Source: Phytophthora hibernalis (taxonomy: Eukaryota; Oomycota; Peronosporomycetes; Peronosporales; Peronosporaceae). From it: 64,000 bases of DNA. A program made the translations under genes and the position numbers. Below, piece after piece: positions 55,989-64,000 of this stretch. Position 1 is the stretch's first letter; every line of letters starts with the position of its first letter. Under the pieces are notes generated by a model that saw nothing but the letters and a program-made list of their open reading frames with translations, did not search any database and had not been told where the DNA came from. The stretch lies in NCBI GenBank assembly GCA_012656075.1, contig JAAKBF010000049.1, positions 682,001 to 746,000 on the forward strand. Direction: 5' to 3'.

Positions 55989-57504
55989 TCAAAGGCGTCC
56001 GCGCAGAGTGGATGCAAGTACAGGACTTGACGTAGCCGTTGTGAGTTCCAATCGACCACGCGACAGCAGCTTCTGCTCCGCTTTGTCGAAAGCGTAGCGG
56101 TGTTGGGCCTTGAGCAAGGTACGCATGCTCGCTTGGTCCTTTTCGTCAACAAGTAGTCCTCTCGAAATGTGCGTCTTGTTGTGCAATTGATCGAGATTCA
56201 CCACCGTGAAATACCTGACACACACAACTTGTAGTTAGCTTTTCATCGTAGCCTCTGCCAGTCACATCCCTTGCTCGTACCCGGTGTGAGACTTGCGGGG
56301 GTTCACGGTACGGACGTGCGAGATAAACACCTCAACTTCGACCTCCAAGTGACAGCGACTGCAGAGCACGGAAAACCTTTAGATGCTTCGAAGCACAGCA
56401 ACCACCTTGTGTATGTCTACACGTACCGAACGCTGCAAACGCGCGCATGCATATTGACGATGTCGTGCATGTGGATCGGCAGATTGAAAGAAATTCGGTT
56501 CATGGACACTGTCACCATGTTCCTGTTCTTTGTGAACCCCTTGGCACACTGCAACGCCACTTTATCCTGCAAACCCAATACGAAAGAACAGCGTGTTAAA
56601 CCCGGCACACAATCAAGCTTACAGAAGCACAACGCACCATGAATGCGAGCACGTCGCCGCCAAAGATGGTGTTGTTGCGATTCAAGTTCTTGGGCAGGAA
56701 GGTCGTCTGCAGCTCGAACACCGTGTCCGGCACTGGAACCAGTTCCGAGTGGTTGTATTCAGACTCCTTGATCATGTCCTCGGAAACGCTTGGCAGTTGG
56801 TCCACTTTCTGCTGCATCTCGCGCCAACGCACAGCAAGTTCCTTTCGCTGCTTCGCGACGGCCTCAAGTCTCGGTACATAGCTCGGATCGGTCGGGTGCA
56901 CCAACCGGGGCAGACCCGGCTTGGGCCGCAGAGTTTCCACGTCGATAGCTACCAACGTGGCAAACGCGCCTAAAACTTCGACAAACTTGGTTTGCTCCAG
57001 ATCGTAGCGGTAGCCGCTCATCTGTCAACATCACCACTTCAGTTGGGCAAACTATCTTCATGTTGCAAGTTGCAGCCAGCATGTACCTGTACCACCAATG
57101 ACGATCGTCCAAAGTTGATCACCTCGCCTTCGATCCGGACCAAATCTCCATGGGCAATGGGGCTTTTGATGTCCACTCGGTCAACGGAGACGGTGACGAT
57201 TCCTTGGTCTTGATAGACGGTGACACTACAGCAACAAACAAGTAAATCGTACAACTTTCTACAGAATGGTCACCTGCAGCTCGTACTTTTCTGCTAGAGC
57301 GGCGGCGAGTCGGTCTACCAAGTCCAGAAGGGGTCCTGCGCTCATCAAGCGTCCACTCAAGCTCTCGTCGCCCACGATGTCACCGTAGGCCAGTCGGGCG
57401 TCGCACACGCGCACGATTTTCTGACCATCGATCGTCTGTACGACCTTCTTGGACGGAGTGTCCACGGCGCGAGGAATTGCAGCAGCACTGGAGGTCGACA
57501 GCAT
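55989..57504 (-). CDS. Acyl-CoA thioesterase, double hotdog, paralogue 4 (394 aa)
   Basis: Six exons (57,287-57,504, 57,087-57,225, 56,638-57,021, 56,427-56,566, 56,281-56,358, 55,989-56,214) sum to 395 codons. The start at 57,504 (MLSTSSAAAIPRAVDTPSKK) is chosen over an in-frame ATG at 57,582 because it aligns with paralogue 3; its Ser/Ala/Arg composition leaves a mitochondrial signal possible. The domains are as in the other copies: KSPIAHGDLVRIEGEVINFG in the first hotdog and LNRNNTIFGGDVLAFM then NMVTVSMNRISFNLP in the second. The first intron of paralogues 1-3 is missing (GDIVGDESLSG is continuous). Its 5' end faces the first MYB gene across 0.9 kb. Confidence 0.9.
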
Positions 57505-58400
57505 GGCGGAGTGAGTTCTGTTGAGGGGATCGAAAGCTGCTTGGAGATGATACGTGATGACGTACTTGATGGATACATGCATCTGATTTAGCAGGACATT
57601 CGAATATAGAGGACACTCACCTTTAAAAGATAGGAAGTTTAAATTTCGACTGACGTTCTATTAGTTATACAGAGGTTTCTGAAGTTGCGTCTGTCCATCA
57701 GCTGCTGAGTCTCAGCACGAATGTTGTGACCGCCCACGAGGGCACAGACCGCCCGCAACGCAAGCTGCGTCACAAGGACCGCCAGAGTTGACGAGACCTC
57801 ACCAACGGAGAATTCGTGCACAGTTAACACCGACGATATCCACAGCGGCGACACGTGATTCGTCGTAATCCAGCTCATGACTGAAGCTGCCTGCTGGTCA
57901 CACTTGCCATTGGTGCTTGGTGGCGACTTGCAAAGCTGAACTTACGGTGCCGCTGAGCAACGTTGCGCGTCGCCTACAGTGTGTCCACAGACTACGTGTT
58001 GTCAAACCTGCTCGAGTCCCTACACTGCAAGACGGACGCCAAATCTCACCAGGACAGAAGTCATATTCGGCAGTTTAATTTTTGGGCCCAAAAGTACAGC
58101 GTCAACCTGCCGAACTTCAATCCCTCCGCCTCGGATTGCACAGCACACGAGTCCACGACAAACACCGGCAAAGTGTACACACGACACAAGCACGAGTCAA
58201 CTTGAAGTTCCGCACATCCTGACCGCGCGCTGATTGGTCGAAAGTCGCGCTTTTCTCGGCATCTGCTCGGGGGTCATCATAAGCAAGCAGGCGCGGCCTC
58301 GAACAAGTCGACTGCTGCGTTCACCGACCTCCCCGCCACCCCTAGCGCTCTACCCCACAACCAAGCAGTGCGTTGCAATCTACAGCGCTCGATCTACACA
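57505..58400. promoter_or_regulatory. Shared upstream region of thioesterase 4 and MYB1
   Basis: This is the divergent intergenic region of about 0.9 kb. It holds a CCAAT-type element in reverse (GCTGATTGGTCG at about 58,228-58,239) toward the MYB side. No transposon sequence was seen. Small frames within it look fortuitous. Confidence 0.35.
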
Positions 58401-60177
58401 ATGGGTGCGCTCCTGCGTCTAGTTCGCCCCCAGTGACGAGTTCTGACGTGTCTTGTCTTGTGCCTGTGCTACAGCAGACGCGGCACTGTACGTTGCCCTC
58501 ACTCTATTTCTTATTTGTGCAGGACCAATTTATTATTTGTGTGCACCTATTTCTGATTCGTGCAGCAAGCGAGAGCGTGACGACGCCAGCGATGACGCGC
58601 TGCGCTCGTTCCACGAGGTGCCGAGTGACGCGCAGAAGCCCCGCGCCGAGGAGGAGAAGGGCAAGCGCTGGACACCCCAACAGGACGACGAGCTGCGCAG
58701 AGCCGTGGACGAGTTCGGCCAGCGCAACTGGAAGGCCATCGCCTCTCGCGTGGACGGCCGCAACCACGCGCAGTGTCTGCAGCGCTGGAACAAAGTGCTG
58801 AAGCCTGGACTGGTGAAGGGCCACTGGGCTTTTGAGGAGGACAGCACGCTGGAGCAGATGGTGCTGCAGGGCTGCCACTCGTGGGGAGAAGTGGCCGCCC
58901 ACATTCCCGGAAGGACGTACGTTGGCAGGTTTTAAGCTGCTGAAAGGGTGTAACTGACGCTTTTTTTCCTGTGGGTTGTAGAGCCAAGCAGTGTCGGGAA
59001 CGATGGAGGAACCACTTGGACCCGAGCATCAACAAATCGTACGTTGAGAGTGAAGGAGATGATGAGGGAAGTTGGATGTTAATGTTGTTGTTGGTGGTGC
59101 AGCCCCTTCACGCCGGACGAGGACAACGTTATCCAGGAAGGTTTTGAGAAGATGGGTAACCGATGGACGCAGATTGCAGAGTTGCTGCCGGGACGCACGG
59201 AAGATGCGGTCAAGTTGAGATGGAAGGCTTTAAACCCGAACCAGAAGGTCAAGGCCAAGCCGGGACGTCCTAAGCTCCTGGCCGGTATGACTGTGAACAA
59301 ACAACGCTCTGCAGCCCCTCCTACGCCCGATGATGTTGCCCAAACGCTGATGAACGGGCCGATTACGATGCCGGAGATGCCGACGTACGGAAATGGATAT
59401 CCGATGCAGTATCCAGACGACAGCGCACCGATCACACCTATGCACATGCCACCTCTGCACCCTCTGCAGTCGACAATGCCTCACACTGAAGATCACCTGC
59501 CGACTACACCGGTACCAATGCCCAACCAGTACCCGGAACCAATCGTGGAGCCGCTGAGCGATGAAGTGAAGGCTGAAGATGAGATGAATGATGCTGCGAT
59601 TTTGAAGGAACTCCTTCGTAGTCATTCGAACAGCTTGCTGAGCTTTGGCAGTACACGAGGCTTGAGTTCATTCACGGACATGTCACCCGAAGACCTGCTA
59701 GCTAGCGGCGAGCTGGATGAGATGTTCCGCGCCACCGTTTCAATATCCAAGGAGAGGGGCGAGAGAGGTCGACTCTCAAGTGGCGCCAGCAGTATGTTGG
59801 ATAGTTTGACCAGCTCGTTCAAGAATCCGGAGTCATTGCAGAAGGCTGTGCAAAACTTGGATCACGATGACAAGCATCTGTTCCAGGGGTTAATCGACAG
59901 TTGGCGCGCACAAAAGCCAACTGGCGGGGATGCTGTTCTCCAGGAAGAAGACCACATTGCCAACCTACCGGTGGAGCCGAACGCGTACTCCCAGCACAAC
60001 TTTGAAACGAGCAGTGGGCGCAACTTGACCCACTCGCTCGACTTCGAGGAAGCGCGTTCACTGCCTCGACGGAACGCAAATGGAATCTCCTACGAGCTCG
60101 GCAATATCTCGAACGACATCGACGATCTGATGGACTCGGACCTCATGCGCCCCATCCGGAAGGGCAAAATGTATTAG
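58401..60177 (+). CDS. Three-repeat MYB transcription factor 1
   Basis: The proposed start ATGG at 58,401-58,404 splices to 58,475 (a later acceptor at 58,523 is also in phase); other exons are to 58,916, 58,982-59,038 and 59,103-60,177. Three MYB repeats are visible: R1 with KRWTPQQDDELRRAV and NWKAIASRV, R2 with HWAFEEDSTLEQM and SWGEVAAHIPGRT joined across an intron to AKQCRERWRNHLDPSIN, and R3 with FTPDEDNVIQEGF and NRWTQIAELLPGRTEDAVKL. The first Trp of R3 is Phe. The C-terminal 300 residues are Pro/Met-rich then acidic, with no known domain. The protein should bind DNA in the nucleus as c-Myb-type 3R-MYBs do. A tandem paralogue follows. Confidence 0.88.
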
Positions 60178-60853
60178 TATGGTTGGTGGACTGCCAGGCC
60201 AGTGAGCGGGAGCAGGTGCTGACAAGAGCCAATTGAGACCTGGAGTGGACCGAGTGCTGGTGAGAGGCCCTTACGCATGAAGTGGGGCCGTGGATACGTC
60301 TTTATTTTCATTTTATAAGTTGGTTGGGGACACGAGACCACGAGCAGAAGAAGAAGGCCACGCCAGCACCAGGCAGGGACAGGTAGCGACAGTAGATTCG
60401 TGTTGGTGCGAGAAATAAATCAATGGATGTCCAGCAAAGTGCAACGCGAAACAGAATCCGGGCCCGACTAAGATGATCTATAATACTTCGAAGTAATGAG
60501 CAACGTATGTTGTTGTTGACTTTGCGTTTCGAGGCGTGAGCGAAACAACAAAAGCCTTTGGTGGGAGAGCTGTGATCACGCAAAAATGCCATCGGGCGCT
60601 GGTGTGTAACACCTTAATGTATCCATTTCCATTTGCGTCCAATCGCGGAGGTGATTGCGCCTTATCGACGAATGGGGGAGAACTCAGGCGTCGTGTTTTG
60701 GGCCAATTAGACGTGGGTACACTGTCTTTCCGCAGAAGTTGGCCCAGCCCATCGCTTTGAGTCTCACTCTAAGTCCCGCACGCGAGAAGCTCAAGGCAGA
60801 CGCCAACGTCCACAGGACACCAGCCACAGGACACCACACTCATAGCCTCTACA
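60178..60853. other. Intergenic between the two MYB genes
   Basis: 3' flank of MYB1 and promoter of MYB2. No repeat or motif is recognised; small frames on both strands look fortuitous. Confidence 0.4.
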
Positions 60854-62794
60854 ATGGGTACGTCTCCTCTCACTTCATAGCCAACTACATCATCTTCTAA
60901 CGTTTTGGGGTCTTCTTATTTGGTCCTGGATGTATTTTTAGTGGCGGAGGCGGCAGTGTAGGACCTTTTCCCATACATTATCCAAATGAAACGAGAGTGA
61001 TGGTCCTGACAGTCTGAACCCTGTAGGAAGCGCGGACGGGACGCCGTGGGGGCGGAAGCGCACGTGGAACAGACGGGGAAGCGCAGAAGAAGAAGAACGG
61101 AGGCGTCGTGAGCAAGCGCTGGACACCCGAGCAGGACGAGGCTCTGAAGAAGGCGGTGGCAGAGCTGGGCCACCGTAACTGGATGGTGTGACCTACTGAA
61201 GCTCTGGAGATGGCTACACTCTCCTAACAGCTGGGATTGGTGTTACTGTAGGCGGTGGCGGAGCGAGTACCTGGACGCGACAACGCGCAGTGTCTGCAGC
61301 GCTGGAATAAGGTGCTGAAGCCTGGACTCGTGAAGGGTCCGTGGTCGGTGGAGGAGGACGCGATGCTCATGGAGATGATGCTCAAGGGCTACGACAATTG
61401 GCGTCAGGTGTCCAACAGCATCCCTGGACGAACGTGCGTTGGATGACTGGAGAGTGTGGAGAAGAAGACTGATGTGGGTTCTTTTTATTGTATTTTCAGG
61501 GCCAAGCAGTGCAGGGAGCGCTGGCGGAACCGACTGGACCCGAGCATTAACAAATCGTGAGATTCATGTGGTAATGGTGGTAGGATATTTGATTAACGTG
61601 ACTATTCGTTTGTCGACAGACCGTTTACCGAGGAAGAAGATGACGCCATTCAGCAAGCGTACGAGAAGTATGGCAACCGCTGGACCCAGATCGCTGAGAT
61701 TCTTCCCGTATGTATGGATATGGGGTTTTCGTAGTTGATAGTGGGTGAGGCTGATGGTTGTGAAATTACAGGGTCGTACTGAAGATGCAGTCAAGTTGAG
61801 ATGGAAGACTCTGAACCCGAACCAGAAGACGTATACGAAGCTGGGACGCCCGAGGCTTCTCAACACGGATGACGCCCCGCCAGTGTCGACGTCGCCAGTC
61901 AGACCGAATTACGCTTCTTCCTGCAACCTGTGAAGTTGGAAATGTCGAACCAGCCAACTCCTATCAGCAACAACCATGTCAGCACGACGCAAGTTAATTT
62001 GGAGCCGATTCTAAGCCCTATGGAAGAAGACAGAGATGAGCGAATGAGTGCGGAGGACGTCATGATCTTGAACGAATTCTTGCGCGGCCACTCGAACAAC
62101 TCGCTAGGCAACGGCAGCTTTAAAGCTTGCTCTCTGCTACAAGCTTGCGTGATCTCGGCGACGATATTGACGCCGCAATATTGAGGATGGAGTCCCAGTC
62201 TGCCGCACACCCTCTGACGGAATCCGTTGCAGAGGCGACGGCATCGAAACCCTTGCCGAACCCGCTGGGCCGCCCCCTCACCGTATGCTGAACAAGATGC
62301 TGAGTCTCGGCGACACGAAGAGCGCAAGTTTACGCTCGATCACAGCTGATGTTGAACCGGATGACTCGTGGATAAACGGAGGTTTGACACGGCGTCTAAG
62401 CAGCATGTCTGTGAACGAGGGTATTTTCGAGCAGGAACTTGTTGACGGCAACCAGAAGTTGAGTTCCATGGACTCATTCGAGCAGCAGCTTGCATCGCTT
62501 AACGATACCGGCTCGTTGTTGAATCTTCCGCTGGACTTGGGCGATGAAAGCAAGAACAGTGCTGTAGCGGCCGCCACCTACGATGCCGTGAATGGGGCAG
62601 GACCTTCAGGTGCAGTTGCTCCACCGTCTCACGATTCGCTCCAGCAGCTGATTCTGGAGGACGAAATTCCTGTGCACGGCCTGTCGAATCAAGCAACCAC
62701 GACCACCGACACAAAGACGATGACGGCGCATGACTTCTACAGCACCACAGTCCCGCACGACCAGCTATCGACAGCGCATCGCTTTGAAATTTAG
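60854..62794 (+). pseudogene. Three-repeat MYB gene 2, C-terminal half broken
   Basis: The MYB region is intact over exons ending 61,185, then 61,252-61,433, 61,500-61,556, 61,620-61,707 and from 61,772. R1 has SKRWTPEQDEALKKAVAELG, R2 has GPWSVEEDAMLMEMMLKGYD, R3 has FTEEEDDAIQQAYEKYGNRW, then GRTEDAVKLRW. MYB1 lacks the introns inside R1 and R3. After GRPRLL the frame ends at 61,933. Clear homology to MYB1 continues in a second frame (61,930-62,100, with MILNEFLRGHSNNSL), a third (to about 62,290) and back to an open frame to 62,794. The start is also uncertain: the ATG at 60,854 does not join in phase to the exon carrying R1. It may be a truncated but expressed DNA-binding protein, a pseudogene, or a poorly sequenced gene. 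Confidence 0.75.
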
Positions 62795-63222
62795 ATGAGC
62801 TTATGCATTGTCGTGAGAGGCGTCACTTCACGTTTGTGCGAGTGTGGAAAGCGGGAAAGCACGCTGACTGGTTCGTCGCACCTATCTATTCGATCAAGAA
62901 CTTGCAGACCAGCCTTGTCCGCCAGCCAGCAAACGTTTGCTCGATGCCAGACCACAGGGAAGGAGAGGAGAAAACAAGTGCCGCTGTCTTCGCGTTTCGT
63001 CCTACAAGGTCCTGTGATCTGTACGAGGAATGCCTCTCTACATGTTGCCATGAATGAAAGAACCCCTTATGATCAGCAGGACCACCGTGTTCCGCACCCA
63101 AATCCCACCGTATTTTGACACTTGAACCTCAAATTTGATGTGCAGCACGTCGCCACACAATCGCCCCACAAAACAGAGTCGACGCATTTCGAACCTCCTC
63201 ACACCGGAATACGTACGTGACC
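62795..63222. other. Intergenic, upstream of the FKBP gene
   Basis: This is the 3' flank of MYB2 and the presumed promoter and 5' UTR of the FKBP gene. No clear regulatory motif was identified. The frames here overlap on both strands and lack motifs. Confidence 0.4.
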
Positions 63223-64000
63223 ATGACGCTGCCCAAGCGATTCCCGAGCCTCGTGACCCGCGCCGCCCGTCAGAACGCACGCACCATCAGTACGGACCTC
63301 TGTCCACCATCATTATCATAGCATTACCCTCTCTAACCTCCGTGTCTTTGCATCAACAGCTCGTCAATCTCGTTCGCTGCTGGCTCTGACGCAGTCGCTT
63401 CCTGCTGCTTCTGCTGCTCCTCGTAGCCTGCAATCAGTTGCATTCCCTTCGCTGCACTTCGGTGGAGTTACCAACTTTAGCTCGCAGGCTACTGGTCGTG
63501 TAGTGGCCCTGGGCGACCGCGTGTCGCTGCACATGGACGGAAAACTGTCGGACGGTGAGTCTCTGCCTACGACGAAGGAGGGCGCCCCGCTCAAGTTCAT
63601 TGTGGGCGGTGGACAGGTGCTCCCTGGTGTGGAGGACGCTGTACAGGGCATGGCCAATGGCGAATCTAAGACGGTGAACCTGGAACCCGCCCAGGCTTTC
63701 GGCGCCGACAAGCAGATCCTCACGGTGCCGCTCAAGGAGATGAACCTGCCGGAGAAGGAGCGCGAGATGCTCGCGGTGGGTCAGGTGCTGGAGCTGGCAG
63801 GTGGAGAGCGCGCACGCATTGTCAAGCTCTCGGACGACACCATGGACATCGATCTGGCTCACCCGTACGCTGGTCAGTCGCTGACTGTGACGCTGGAGCT
63901 GGTGGACCACGAGCTGCACTCCGAGCTACACGTGGAGGAGCGTCTGGTCCTGCCCGAGGTGATTGAAGAAGGTGACAATGCCACGTTCGCCCAGCGTGGA
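63223..64000 (+). CDS. SlyD-like FKBP peptidyl-prolyl isomerase, 3' partial
   Basis: Exon 1 is 63,223-63,289, the intron 63,290-63,359 (GTACGG to CAG), and exon 2 runs from 63,360 off the window. The N-terminus (MTLPKRFPSLVTRAARQNAR and on) is rich in Arg, Ser and Ala without acidic residues for about 50 residues, a likely mitochondrial presequence. The FKBP domain starts at GDRVSLHMDGKLSDGESLP, continues through VGGGQVLPGVEDAVQGMANG and includes the insert-in-flap type region (PLKEMNLPEKEREMLAVGQV) and MDIDLAHPYAGQSLTVTLEL, equivalent to the NHPLAG box of SlyD. Such enzymes catalyse prolyl isomerisation and act as chaperones. The C-terminal part beyond the window is unknown. Confidence 0.85.

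Noticed and set aside
58504..59035. Several overlapping minus-strand ORFs of 120-160 codons
   Set aside because: They are shadows of the GC-rich MYB1 coding exons. The plus strand shows conserved MYB residues and splice sites.

Overview
The window looks like a stretch of an oomycete genome, most likely Phytophthora or a close downy-mildew relative. The evidence is: (i) a complete ORF at 24,103-24,573 (minus) with a signal peptide, an RFLR motif and a downstream GEER motif, the RxLR-dEER layout of host-translocated oomycete effectors; (ii) an oomycete-type initiator element about 50 nt upstream of its start; (iii) short GT-AG introns of 50-90 nt in the housekeeping genes; (iv) a mixed load of old LTR, tyrosine-recombinase-type, Tc1-like, pogo-like, Mutator-like and PIF/Harbinger-like elements. 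No prokaryotic operon, CRISPR array, rRNA gene or convincing tRNA gene was seen.

Layout. About 0-50.4 kb is gene-poor and repeat-rich. It holds two copies of a degraded repeat that I read as a DIRS-like retroelement: copy A at 4.76-12.3 kb and copy B at 46.1-50.4 kb. Copy A is split by a 3.4-kb Mutator-like transposon with long terminal inverted repeats and a 9-bp target duplication; copy B is the empty site. Between the copies lie a Tc1-like transposase relic (13.0-13.6 kb), a decayed Ty3/gypsy element (14.8-18.6 kb) followed by an opposed gag-like segment (18.6-20.2 kb), a PIF/Harbinger fragment (21.8-22.3 kb), a broken secreted Thr/Pro/Lys-rich gene (23.0-23.7 kb), the RxLR effector gene, a relic resembling an effector WY domain (27.6-27.9 kb), a frameshifted secreted-protein gene (29.3-30.0 kb), a Ty1/copia element (31.2-35.6 kb) nested inside a DDE transposase gene, a gypsy gag fragment (37.0-37.6 kb), a pogo-like element with intact ends (38.3-39.8 kb), a LINE-like fragment (42.7-43.8 kb), a 31-bp minisatellite and an array of related hairpins (44.9-45.5 kb).

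About 50.8-64 kb is gene-dense and almost repeat-free. It has four acyl-CoA thioesterase (double hotdog) paralogues, two on each strand and convergent, then two tandem three-repeat MYB genes, then the first part of a SlyD-like FKBP peptidyl-prolyl isomerase gene that runs off the window. The thioesterases would hydrolyse acyl-CoA to free fatty acid and CoA; the copy at 50.8 kb and the FKBP carry N-termini that look like mitochondrial presequences. The third thioesterase copy has a frame-breaking exon, and the second MYB gene has an intact DNA-binding region but a C-terminal half spread over several frames.

The abrupt change near 50.4 kb fits the known two-speed architecture of Phytophthora genomes, with effector and secreted-protein genes and their relics on the repeat side and conserved genes on the other. 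Exon models were made by eye from splice signals, reading phase and comparison among the paralogues; no searches were run.
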